Of a stretch of DNA of 38,094 nucleotides, positions 16,649-24,418 are shown one piece after another (the stretch's first letter is position 1; each line of letters begins with the position of its first letter). Source of the stretch: JBHJOF01 sp050330055 (lineage in GTDB: Bacteria; Pseudomonadota; Alphaproteobacteria; Kiloniellales; JAKSDN01); NCBI GenBank assembly GCA_050330055.1, contig JBHJOF010000073.1, positions 1 through 38,094 on the forward strand. Reading direction: 5' to 3'. The position numbers and the translations under genes are program-made. Under the pieces are notes generated by a model that ran no database searches, had not been told where the DNA came from, and saw nothing but the letters and a program-made list of their open reading frames with translations.

Positions 16649-16833
16649 CCGCACCCTTCTGCTTGCACCCCGTTGCCTTTTCAGCGTGTTGACCGCGCCC
16701 TGCGGCGACCCCCGGCCAAGCCTCCGGCGGCGGCGGACGCTCACGCAAGCGAATCATTGACCGGGCGCGCCGGGCGGCCTATCCACGGGGCCAGACGTCC
16801 CGGTCCTTCCGTCAGCCAGCACCCAGCCACGCC

Positions 16834-18300
16834 ATGTCCCAGCCAGTGACCGACCCCGCAGCGGACCTGGAAAGCGCGCTGCAAGAGGCCATCGGGCTGC
16901 ACCGCAGCGGCCGTCTCGCCGAGGCGGAGACGATCTACCGCAAGCTGCTCCGCGCCGCGCCGCGCCACGCGGAGACGCTCTCCATGCTGGGCGTGCTGGC
17001 GGCGCAGTGCGGCGATCTGCGGCGCGGCCGCGAGCTGGTCAAGGCGGCCATCGCCGAGTGTCCCGACCACGCCGGCCACCGCTTCAACCTGGCTCACATC
17101 CTGCACATGGCTGGCGATCCGACGGCGGGCCACGTCTATCGCGAGGCCCTCGACCGCGACCCGAACCACCTGCCGGCCCTGGTCAACTTCGGCAATCTGC
17201 TGCTGGCGACCGATCGTCTGGACGAGGCGGCCAACTGTTTCGAGTCCGCGGTGCGCGTCGATCCGCAGGCGCTTGTCGCCCTTGAGGGGCTGGGCATCAC
17301 GCGGCAGCGCCAGCACCGCGTGACCGAGGCGATCGCCGCCTTCGAGCGGGTCGTCGCCCTCGATCCGGACAACGCCAACGCGCAAAGCAATCTGGGTGGC
17401 CTGCTGCTCGAAGCCGGCCGCCGCGACGATGCCATTGTCGCCATTCGCGCTGCGCTGGAGCGTCTGCCAGGCCGCGCCGACCTGCATACCAACCTGGGCG
17501 TCGCGCTCGCATCAGGCGGTCTGCATGCCGAAGCCCTGGCCGAGTTCGATCGCGCCCTGCAGCTCGCGCCCGGCTATACGCGGGCGCTCGGCATGAAAGG
17601 CCTGACGCTGATCGAAAGCGGCGACCACGCGGCGGCGGCGGCGATACTCAACTACGATCGCCTGCTGGTCTCGACGCGCCTGACCAGCGTGCCGGGCTAT
17701 GCCGATCTCGCCGCCTTCAATGCGGCGCTTGCCCATGCCGTGCGGCATCACCCGACCCTGCTGATGGATCGTCCGAGCAAGACCACGCGCATCGGCGCGC
17801 AGACCGGGGAGCTGCTCGATGGTCCCGGGAGCACCAAGGGGGGAAGCGCCACGGGAGGCGGACCGCTCGCCGTGCTCTGCGAGGTCATCCGCCAGGCGGT
17901 CGCGACCTATTTCCGGCTCATGCAGGAAGCGCCGGACCGCCCCTTCCCGGCACCGATCCCGGCGCGCTGGCGTCTGGCCGTCTGGGGCACGGTGCTGAAC
18001 GAAGGTGGCCATCAGGATCCGCACAATCATCCGGCCGGCGTGCTGAGCGGGGTCTACTATGTCCAGCTTCCTCGCGTGACGGACGGCGGCGCAGAGGGCC
18101 GTGGGGCCGGACAGGGCGCCATCGAGTTCGGCGCGCCGCCGGCCCAGCTCGCCTTCGAAGCCGAGCCGCTGCTGCGCCTGCTGCCGCCGCAGGAGGGCTT
18201 GCTGCTGATGTTCCCCTCCTACTTCTGGCACCGCACGATCCCCGCGTCCGGCGACCGCCAGCGCATCTCGATCGCCTTCGACGTGGTGCCGGAAGACTAA
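16834..18300 (+). CDS. TPR protein with C-terminal 2OG-Fe(II) oxygenase domain
   Basis: A 488-residue fusion. Residues ~12-275 carry about seven TPR units; residues ~375-485 match the putative 2OG-Fe(II) oxygenase family (2OG-FeII_Oxy_5 type). The key block is GGHQDPHNHPAGVLSGVYYV (391-410), with candidate iron ligands H393/D395 or H397/H399, then LMFPSYFWHRTIP with the distal His 466, and RISIAFD with Arg 477 for 2-oxoglutarate. Between the TPRs and the oxygenase is a Gly/Ser-rich linker around 328-345. It shares its architecture with the gene at 13078 but the oxygenase domains are of different subtypes. Its TAA stop coincides with the left end of a 109-bp repeat. The substrate is unknown. 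Confidence 0.85.
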   Translation: MSQPVTDPAADLESALQEAIGLHRSGRLAEAETIYRKLLRAAPRHAETLSMLGVLAAQCGDLRRGRELVKAAIAECPDHAGHRFNLAHILHMAGDPTAGHVYREALDRDPNHLPALVNFGNLLLATDRLDEAANCFESAVRVDPQALVALEGLGITRQRQHRVTEAIAAFERVVALDPDNANAQSNLGGLLLEAGRRDDAIVAIRAALERLPGRADLHTNLGVALASGGLHAEALAEFDRALQLAPGYTRALGMKGLTLIESGDHAAAAAILNYDRLLVSTRLTSVPGYADLAAFNAALAHAVRHHPTLLMDRPSKTTRIGAQTGELLDGPGSTKGGSATGGGPLAVLCEVIRQAVATYFRLMQEAPDRPFPAPIPARWRLAVWGTVLNEGGHQDPHNHPAGVLSGVYYVQLPRVTDGGAEGRGAGQGAIEFGAPPAQLAFEAEPLLRLLPPQEGLLLMFPSYFWHRTIPASGDRQRISIAFDVVPED

Positions 18301-18406
18301 TACCAGCGGTGCTTATTCTTGACCCGTCATCCCGTGCGCACCGCAGCACGCAGTGATGCGGTGCAGACACGGGATGACGAGTCAGAATTGGCGGCCGTTG
18401 GTATAA
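18298..18406. repeat. 109-bp MITE-like element with 39-bp imperfect terminal inverted repeats
   Basis: The first 39 bases (18298-18336) and the reverse complement of the last 39 (18368-18406) agree at 28 positions without gaps; the inner CGTCATCCCGTG arms (18325-18336 and 18368-18379) are perfect. A second nested pair is GCACCGCA (18338-18345) and TGCGGTGC (18357-18364). The ends read TAATACCA and TGGTATAA. It has no coding capacity. The left end supplies the stop codon of the upstream oxygenase gene. It sits in the convergent gap and may also act as a bidirectional terminator-like hairpin. Confidence 0.7.
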
Positions 18407-18418
18407 GGCCTTGCGAGG

Positions 18419-20071
18419 TTACGGCAGGCTTTGGCCCAGTGCAGTGACAAGCGGCTGCAGGTGCGAGGCGTAGTTGCGCCAGCGTCCGATGGCGCGCTTG
18501 CTGATTCCCTGCCGCACCTGCATCTGGCTCGCGGTGCCGATCGCCCGCTTCGTCGTGTGGAACGACAGGCAGGCCTCTTCCCATTCGAGCCCGGCGGCGC
18601 CGATCAGCCTGCGGATCTCATCCTCGGGCTCGGCGACCAACGCTTCGTGGCTGACCTCAATCAGGCGCAGCGGCAGCCTGGCCCGCCAGTGCGCCATGAG
18701 GCGCCGGTACTCGCGGTAGAACAGGCCGAGCTCCGCCAGGTCGCAGGTGTAGGGCGCGCGGATGTTCTGCTGGAAGCACGACAGGCAGGTGTCCAATGGA
18801 TCGCGCAGACAGTGAACTACCGTCGCCTGCGGAAAGAGCCGCGCAATCACGCCGAGATGCAGGAAGTTCAGCGGCAGCTTGTCGGTGATGCGCTCGGCCG
18901 CCGGATCGATTGCCGTGAGGGATTCGAGATAGTCCTGCGCCAGACCGAGCAGGGATTCGGGAAACTGTGCGGCCATGCCGGCCGGATAGCCGTCGATCTT
19001 CGCGACCAGCCACGGCAGGAACGGCAGCTCGTCGCCGCCCGTCACCTTGCTGTGGCTCGCCAGGATCTGCTCGACCAGCGTGGTGCCGGAGCGCGGCATG
19101 CCGACGACAAAAATGGCGCGTGCGCTGGCCGCCATTTCGATCGGCTTGCCGCCGTCCGGGAAGGCGGCGATCAGCGCATCGATGAAGCGGCTGTGCGCCG
19201 CCGGGTCGAAGGCCTCGCCACGCCGCTCCAGGTCGCGGCGCGTCGCCGCCTTGCCGGCCTGGAAGTGTGCGAAGGCGCTGTCGTAGTCGCCAGCCTTGTC
19301 CGCGACGATGCCGAGCGCCGTGTGCAGCATCGCCGCTTCCCCGTCTGCCCCTGGTCCGCTGGGGCCGCCGTCTGCCAGGCGCTGCGCGAAGCGCTCGACC
19401 ACGGCCGGATCGATCGCGCCGCCGCCCTTGAGCGCCAGGGCCCAGTGATAGAAGGCGCGCGTCGACTGCGGCTGCAGCGACAGTGCGTTGCGATAGGACT
19501 CGATCGCCGCCGCGGCGTCGCCCAGCTCGGCCTGGGCCTGGCCGAGTCCGATCTGCGCCGCCGCCAACTCCGGCCTCAGCGCGCTGGCCCGCCGATAGGC
19601 CGCCTGCGCTTCCTCCGTCCGTCCCGCCTTGCGCAGGGCATTGCCCAGGTTGATCTGCAGCTCGGCCACCTTGGGCTGCAGGGCGGCGGCGCGGCCCGCC
19701 GCCTGGGCGGCCTCGGCAAAGCGCGCCAGCGCGCCCAGCGCCAGAGCGTGCGCGTTGTGAAGGGCGGCGTCCTCGACAGCGGCTTCGATCAAGGGCTGCA
19801 GCACCGCGAGGGCCTCGCGGCTGCGGCCGCGTTGCAGCAACAGCAGGCCCAGCAGGCTGGCGATCTGCGCGTTGCGTGGCTGTTTGGCCAAGAGCGTGCG
19901 ATAAACCGGCTCGGCGTCGTCGAGTTGCCCCGCTTGCTGTTGCGCCACCGCGCGCTGCAACAGCGGCCTGTCCTCGGCGGCTAGGGACTCGGCCGGGGGG
20001 CGACCGGCCGCCGCGGCACCGGCCTTTGCAGAACGGGGGGCGATCGGTCCGGTTGGAGTGGTGTCACGCAT
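18419..20071 (-). CDS. TPR-containing sulfotransferase
   Basis: A 550-residue protein: an Ala/Pro-rich start, about six TPR units (residues ~36-210), another helical pair near 248-275, then a sulfotransferase domain of the Sulfotransfer_3 type. The 5'-phosphosulfate loop is FVVGMPRSGTTLVEQIL (321-337), and the 3'-phosphate motif VVHCLRDPLDTCLSCF (418-433) is complete, so PAPS binding should be intact. TDKLPLNFLHLG between them is typical of bacterial TPR-sulfotransferases, resembling tyrosylprotein-sulfotransferase-like enzymes. No signal peptide is seen. It converges on the oxygenase gene at 16834 across a small repeat element. The acceptor is unknown; proteins or a surface glycan are options. 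Confidence 0.9.
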   Translation of the reverse strand: MRDTTPTGPIAPRSAKAGAAAAGRPPAESLAAEDRPLLQRAVAQQQAGQLDDAEPVYRTLLAKQPRNAQIASLLGLLLLQRGRSREALAVLQPLIEAAVEDAALHNAHALALGALARFAEAAQAAGRAAALQPKVAELQINLGNALRKAGRTEEAQAAYRRASALRPELAAAQIGLGQAQAELGDAAAAIESYRNALSLQPQSTRAFYHWALALKGGGAIDPAVVERFAQRLADGGPSGPGADGEAAMLHTALGIVADKAGDYDSAFAHFQAGKAATRRDLERRGEAFDPAAHSRFIDALIAAFPDGGKPIEMAASARAIFVVGMPRSGTTLVEQILASHSKVTGGDELPFLPWLVAKIDGYPAGMAAQFPESLLGLAQDYLESLTAIDPAAERITDKLPLNFLHLGVIARLFPQATVVHCLRDPLDTCLSCFQQNIRAPYTCDLAELGLFYREYRRLMAHWRARLPLRLIEVSHEALVAEPEDEIRRLIGAAGLEWEEACLSFHTTKRAIGTASQMQVRQGISKRAIGRWRNYASHLQPLVTALGQSLP

Positions 20072-20180
20072 CGTGCTTGCGCCGGCTTACCACAACGCGT
20101 CCGGCCCCGGAAGCCGCATTGCGGCGCCATGCCCGGGCGGCTAGGGTCGCAGCGACGGCAAGCGGAGACGCGCTCGAACC

Positions 20181-20894
20181 ATGGCGGCAAGCGAAGCCGG
20201 GATCGCGATGGACGATATCGCCCGCAATCTGGCGGCGGTGCGGCAGCACATTGCCGCTGCGGCCCGTGCCGCCGGCCGCGATCCCGCCTCGGTCACCCTG
20301 GTGGCGGTCAGCAAGACGCACGGCCCCGACGCCGTATCCGCCGCGTTCGCGGCGGGCCAGCGCGTGTTCGGTGAGAACCGCGTGCAGGAGGCCAAGGCCA
20401 AGTACCCGGCGCTCAAGGCCGCGCATCCCGACCTGCTGCTGCATCTGATCGGTCCGTTGCAGACCAACAAGGCGCGTGACGCGATCGCGCTGTTCGACGT
20501 GATCGAGACCGTCGACCGGCCGAAGCTGGCCCGCGCCCTGGCTAAGGAGATGGCGAGCCTGGGCCGCCGCCCTGCCTGCTTCATCCAGGTCAATACCGGC
20601 GAGGAGCCGCAGAAGGCCGGTGTCGCGCCGGCCGAGGCCGACGCCCTGGTGGCGCTCTGCCGCGACGAGCTCGATCTGCCGCTCGCCGGCCTGATGTGCA
20701 TCCCCCCCTTCGACGAGGAGCCGGCGCTGCATTTCGCTCTGCTGCGGGAGATCGCCCGACGCAACCGGCTGGCAGGACTCTCCATGGGCATGAGCGGGGA
20801 CTATGAGGCCGCGATCCGCTTCGGCGCCACGCACGTACGCGTCGGAACCGCGATCTTCGGCGCCCGCCCCTATCCGGATCCCGAGGCCGGCTAG
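20181..20894 (+). CDS. YggS-family pyridoxal phosphate homeostasis protein
   Basis: PLP-binding protein of the YggS/PLPBP family, which buffers intracellular pyridoxal phosphate and has an alanine-racemase-like barrel without known enzymatic activity. The PLP lysine lies in VAVSKT (Lys 45). Other family blocks are VFGENRVQEAKAKYP, LHLIGPLQTNKA, CFIQVNTGEEPQKAG, LMCIPP, LSMGMSGDYEAAI and VRVGTAIFG. From the ATG at 20181 it is 237 residues; an in-frame ATG at 20208 gives 228, nearer the family mean, and neither has a strong ribosome site. It is divergent from the TPR sulfotransferase. Its last bases overlap the convergent L,D-transpeptidase gene, both stops lying in one CTAG. Confidence 0.95.
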   Translation: MAASEAGIAMDDIARNLAAVRQHIAAAARAAGRDPASVTLVAVSKTHGPDAVSAAFAAGQRVFGENRVQEAKAKYPALKAAHPDLLLHLIGPLQTNKARDAIALFDVIETVDRPKLARALAKEMASLGRRPACFIQVNTGEEPQKAGVAPAEADALVALCRDELDLPLAGLMCIPPFDEEPALHFALLREIARRNRLAGLSMGMSGDYEAAIRFGATHVRVGTAIFGARPYPDPEAG

Positions 20895-21400
20895 CGATCC
20901 TCGACACAGAGCCGCGTTTCGGGGCCGACCCGGCGCAACAGGTCGAGCAGATCGGCGCCGGCCAGCGCGACGCAGCCCTCGGTCGGCGCATAATCGTCGC
21001 GCGCCAAGTGCAGGAAGATGGCGCTGCCGGCGCCCGGCTGCGGCGGGTCGTCGTTGTGGCCCAGCACCACGATCACGTCATAGATCGCGTCGTCGCGCCA
21101 CAGGCGCTCGTGGCTCGCCGCGTAGGGCAGCTTGACCGGGCGGTTGTAGCCGGGATCGCCCGGCGCGTCGCACCAGCCGTCGTCCGGCGCCAGCGCAGCC
21201 ACCGGCAAGGCCGTCACCGGTGCCGCCAGGCGATCCGGCCGGTAGAGTACGCGGCGCAGCGGCCAGCAGCCGATCGGCGTGGCGCCGTCGCCCTCGCGCT
21301 TGTCGGCGCGAATCCCGCCGCGCCCGATGGCGCAGCGCCAGCGCGCCGCACCGAAGCTGGCCTGCCAGGCGCCGTCCGTTGCGCTGACGATGATGTCCAT
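20891..21400 (-). CDS. L,D-transpeptidase (YkuD-fold) family protein
   Basis: A 169-residue protein with the YkuD catalytic signature: His 131 in IFLHLARDDY and Cys 143 in TEGCVAL. L,D-transpeptidases make 3-3 peptidoglycan cross-links or attach proteins to peptidoglycan, and act in the periplasm. Here no signal peptide or membrane segment is visible: the protein starts MDIIVSATDGAWQASFG, which already resembles the first strand of the domain. Either it is exported in another way, the true start is elsewhere, or it acts in the cytoplasm. GDGATPIGCWPLRRVLYR is typical of the YafK-like branch. It converges on the YggS gene with a 4-base overlap; the two stops share the palindrome CTAG. Confidence 0.87.
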   Translation of the reverse strand: MDIIVSATDGAWQASFGAARWRCAIGRGGIRADKREGDGATPIGCWPLRRVLYRPDRLAAPVTALPVAALAPDDGWCDAPGDPGYNRPVKLPYAASHERLWRDDAIYDVIVVLGHNDDPPQPGAGSAIFLHLARDDYAPTEGCVALAGADLLDLLRRVGPETRLCVEDR

Positions 21401-21497
21401 GGCGGGCTTATAACCCAGGGCGGGTGCCGGCTAACAGGCCGCTGACGCGGGCACGGCCGCTGCGCCCGGCTCAGCGCGGATTGCCGGCCTTTGCCGG

Positions 21498-21604
21498 CTA
21501 GAGCATTTTCAGGCGAAGTGGAAACCGGTTCGCCGTCCGAAAATGCGACCAATCAAGAAGTTATGGAGCATGATCCGATTCAATCGGATCGGATCATGCG
21601 CTAG
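21498..21604. repeat. RIME-like alphaproteobacterial intergenic repeat
   Basis: The 107-bp element runs from CTAGAGCATTTTC to ATCATGCGCTAG. It has two hairpins: GCATTTTC (21503-21510) with GAAAATGC (21539-21546) and an inner GGCGAA/TTCGCC pair; and GCATGATCC (21568-21576) with GGATCATGC (21591-21599). This layout, with GAAACCGGTT in the first loop, matches what I know of Rhizobium-type intergenic mosaic elements found across alphaproteobacteria. The terminal CTAG provides the stop codon of the adjacent minus-strand gene. Confidence 0.8.
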
Positions 21605-22764
21605 TCGTCCAGCATGGTCTCGTACTTCTGCAGGGCGCGCATCATCTGCTCGGAGAAGTCGTTCGGCACCGCGCTGTCGGGCGGCGGCGCGGCGGTGCTG
21701 GGTGCGCTCGTCTCGCTGCTTGGCTCCGTCGCGAACAGAGTCGGATCCAGCGTCGCCGCGCCCGACAGGCGCGGGGCCGCGCCGCTGTTGATCCGTGGCG
21801 CGTTCCTGCCGGGCTCCTGGGCCGCCGCCGGCTGCTGAGTGTTGGTGAGGCGCGCGGCCGGCACCACCAAGGCCGGGGCTTTGGGCGCGGAGGGTCGGCT
21901 GTCGCGGCTGCCGAGCCCGGCCAGGTTGCCGCGCTCGCCCAACGGCCGCGACTCGCCCGCGGCCTGCGCTGCTGCCGGCTCGTTGCCGGCGACCGTCAAC
22001 GTTGCGTCCTCGGCATCGGGCCCCGCCGCTTGGCGCCCCAACGCCGCCATGTCGTTGAGGAAGGCATTGAGCGCCGCCTCGCCGGTCAAGGTGGCACCCG
22101 CCGGCGCGGTCATGGCCGCAGAGACGGCGGCGGCCTCGTCCATGGCTTGATCGGCGGGCGTGGCAGCGGGCGTTTCGGCCGCAAGAGATCTTGTGCTGCC
22201 CGGCACCGGCGCATAGGCAGCGCCTCCAGCGTTTCCCTTGGCCGCCTGCGCGCCGGCCGCCGGCTGCAGCTGCGCGGCGAGTGCCGCCTCGGTTGCCTCC
22301 GCAGGCACAGTTGCCATGTTGGCGGGAGCCGCCTCGTCGCCGAACAGCGCCGCAACTGCGGCCTCGCCGATGTCGCGGCCGCTCGATTCCTTGATCACCG
22401 CGTTGGCCGCAGCGGCCACCAGGCCGATCCCGCCGCCGAACAGCAGGCCGCCCAGCACCTGCGCCGGCGCCTTGATCTCGTCGCCGGTCACGGCGCGATA
22501 GACGCTGGCCAGGCCGGGGATGTGCTGCATCGGATTGATGACGTCGAGCAGGTCGTAGAAGCTGAACTCGCCGGCCGCCGTCTCGTGGTCCGCCTTGGCG
22601 CCGCGCTCGCCGGCGGCTCCGTCGCTCAGCCAGGCTGCCTGCAGCGCCGATGCCGCGGCCGTGCGCCCGTTCGCCGCTTGCGCCGCCGCGGCCGAGTGGG
22701 CCGGGGTCGCAGCCGGCCTGACCGGCGGCCGGATGAAGGCGTCAGCGGCGGTTTCGAAGGTCAT
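21601..22764 (-). CDS. Ala-rich protein of unknown function
   Basis: I do not recognise a named family. The 387-residue product is dominated by Ala/Pro/Gly low-complexity sequence with one distinct core at residues ~67-145: SFYDLLDVINPMQHIPGLA, then SVYRAVTGDEIKAPAQVLG, a Gly/Leu/Ala-rich hydrophobic hairpin (LLFGGGIGLVAAAANAVI) and a short helical tail. That core could be a membrane-inserting helix or a glycine-zipper-like segment. The C-terminus ends in a helical, acidic FSEQMMRALQKYETMLDD. The ATG at 22764 is chosen because it opens compactly; an in-frame ATG at 22833 with GGGAAG upstream, or 22887, could extend it. The TAG stop is formed by the RIME-like repeat, so the original 3' end may have been altered. 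Confidence 0.6.
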   Translation of the reverse strand: MTFETAADAFIRPPVRPAATPAHSAAAAQAANGRTAAASALQAAWLSDGAAGERGAKADHETAAGEFSFYDLLDVINPMQHIPGLASVYRAVTGDEIKAPAQVLGGLLFGGGIGLVAAAANAVIKESSGRDIGEAAVAALFGDEAAPANMATVPAEATEAALAAQLQPAAGAQAAKGNAGGAAYAPVPGSTRSLAAETPAATPADQAMDEAAAVSAAMTAPAGATLTGEAALNAFLNDMAALGRQAAGPDAEDATLTVAGNEPAAAQAAGESRPLGERGNLAGLGSRDSRPSAPKAPALVVPAARLTNTQQPAAAQEPGRNAPRINSGAAPRLSGAATLDPTLFATEPSSETSAPSTAAPPPDSAVPNDFSEQMMRALQKYETMLDD

Positions 22765-23018
22765 GGCGGGGCAAAGGCTTGCAAGGCCCAGGCCAGGCTC
22801 GTGCTCGCTTTGCCTGCCTCTGCAGAACTCCATAGCTGCTTCCCGGGGCAGGCAGCGGCCGAGCGGGCAGACAACTATGTCCGGCAATTCAAGGCACTAT
22901 GGACCTGATTTGGCCTATCGTGGCGCCAGCTACGGCCTAGCGACCGGACGTCTCAGGACTACGGCCAGCCGTGCGCGCCACGCGGACCCGGCAGAATCTG
23001 CCGCCCCGCCGCCAGAGC

Positions 23019-24218
23019 CTAGAACAAATGGCCGCCGCGCTCGGCCTTGGTGGCGAGGTAGAAGGCGTTGTGCCCGTTGCTCTGAAAGCTGTGCGGCACC
23101 CGCTCCTTGACCGCGATGCCACAGCGTTGCAGGCCGGCCACCTTGGCGGGATTGTTGGTCAGCAGGCGCACCGCCCGGAAGCCGAGCAGCCTCAGCATCT
23201 CGGCGGCCGGCTGGTAGACCCGCTCGTCGGCGTCGAAGCCGAGCTGCTGGTTGGCCTCGAAGGTGTCGGCGCCCAGGTCCTGCAGGCTGTAGGCGCGCAG
23301 CTTGTTGACCAGGCCGATGCCGCGCCCCTCCTGCGCCAGGTAGAGCAGGATGCCGGCGCCCTCGGCGGCGATCGCCTCGATCGAGCCGCGCAGCTGGTCG
23401 CCGCAGTCGCAGCGCAGGCTGCCCAGCAGGTCGCCGGTGAAGCATTCGGAGTGCAGGCGGGTCAACACGGCGCTGCCCGGCTCCGGCTCGCCGATGATGA
23501 TCGCCAAGTGCTCGATGCCGCCGTCGGCCGGGCGGAAGGCGACGATGCGCGTGTCCTCGGCGGCGGCCAGCGGGACCCGCGCGGCCGCCACCTCCTCGAG
23601 CGAGCGCGCTGCCGAGAGCCCATAGGCCTCGACCGCCGGGGCCGCGACGCTCAGCAGATCGTGACGGCGGGCAAGCGCCTCTGCGTCTGCGGCGTCCAGC
23701 GGGACCATCAGCATGGCCGGCAGCAGGCGGGCAAGCTTGGCGAGCGCTATGGCTTCGGCCGCCAGCAGCGGCGCCGGCAGCAGGGCCGGTCCGGCACTCT
23801 CCCCGGCGCGGATCGGCAGCGCCGTCGGCCGCCGTGCCGAGGGGTCCGCCAGCTCGGCCAGGGACTCGGCGCGCAGGCCGTCGGTGCCGAGCGCCACCAC
23901 GGCGTCATCCTGCAGCGCCAGGCTGCGATCGATCGGCGTTGCCAGACCCAGGCGGCTGGCGCGCTGCCGGGTCAATAGCAACAGGGGCTCGCCACCACCC
24001 AGGCTTGGGCCGCCCAACCGGCGCAGGCGGGCCAGCCCGGCGCCATCGATGCCCTCGGCCGCCAGCAGCAGCGCCCAGCACTCGCCGCCGTCGCTCAGCA
24101 GCACGGCCTCGCCGCGGCGTAGCTCGGCCACGGCACGCCCGACGGCGCGCAGCACGGCCCCGTCAAGGATTTCGTGGGCGATCGGCTCGCCGGAAAGCTG
24201 GGAGAGCGATGAGGTCAT
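23019..24218 (-). CDS. ribA: GTP cyclohydrolase II (RibA-type) with degenerate N-terminal domain
   Basis: GTP cyclohydrolase II opens GTP to the first riboflavin precursor. Of 399 residues, the C-terminal ~190 are the catalytic domain: zinc ligands C259, C270 and C272 in SECFTGDLLGSLRCDCGDQL, the catalytic YLAQEGRGIGLVNKLRAY, and the end block RLLTNNPAKVAGL. The N-terminal ~200 residues have the position and some pattern of a dihydroxybutanone-phosphate synthase domain, but the acidic Arg-Glu-Asn-Glu-Gly-Asp active-site stretch is absent (GEAVLLSDGGECWALLLAAEG), so that activity is probably lost. Such two-part proteins are known in alphaproteobacteria. The ATG at 24218 is chosen; the frame extends upstream. 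No FMN riboswitch is seen. Confidence 0.9.
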   Translation of the reverse strand: MTSSLSQLSGEPIAHEILDGAVLRAVGRAVAELRRGEAVLLSDGGECWALLLAAEGIDGAGLARLRRLGGPSLGGGEPLLLLTRQRASRLGLATPIDRSLALQDDAVVALGTDGLRAESLAELADPSARRPTALPIRAGESAGPALLPAPLLAAEAIALAKLARLLPAMLMVPLDAADAEALARRHDLLSVAAPAVEAYGLSAARSLEEVAAARVPLAAAEDTRIVAFRPADGGIEHLAIIIGEPEPGSAVLTRLHSECFTGDLLGSLRCDCGDQLRGSIEAIAAEGAGILLYLAQEGRGIGLVNKLRAYSLQDLGADTFEANQQLGFDADERVYQPAAEMLRLLGFRAVRLLTNNPAKVAGLQRCGIAVKERVPHSFQSNGHNAFYLATKAERGGHLF

Positions 24219-24418
24219 GGCATCCGCCGCTGGAATGCGTCTCTTGGGCAGTGGGGCCGACTCACGGACCCCGCTGCCGTCTCGGCCGGTCCGGCTGGCG
24301 GCGGGCACCCGATCCTTTACTTCCTTGCCGGCGAAGATAGCCTTGCGCGGGCGCCAGGCCAACCCGTGTGATTGGCCGCTCGCTAGGCCGCAGCGCAGCA
24401 GAAATGGAAGGTTCGGCG

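Noticed and set aside
18431..19984. 517-codon plus-strand open frame opposite the TPR sulfotransferase
   Set aside because: Composition is that of an antisense shadow; the minus strand encodes a complete sulfotransferase.
24219..24418. FMN riboswitch upstream of the RibA gene
   Set aside because: No conserved RFN-element blocks could be seen in the leader.
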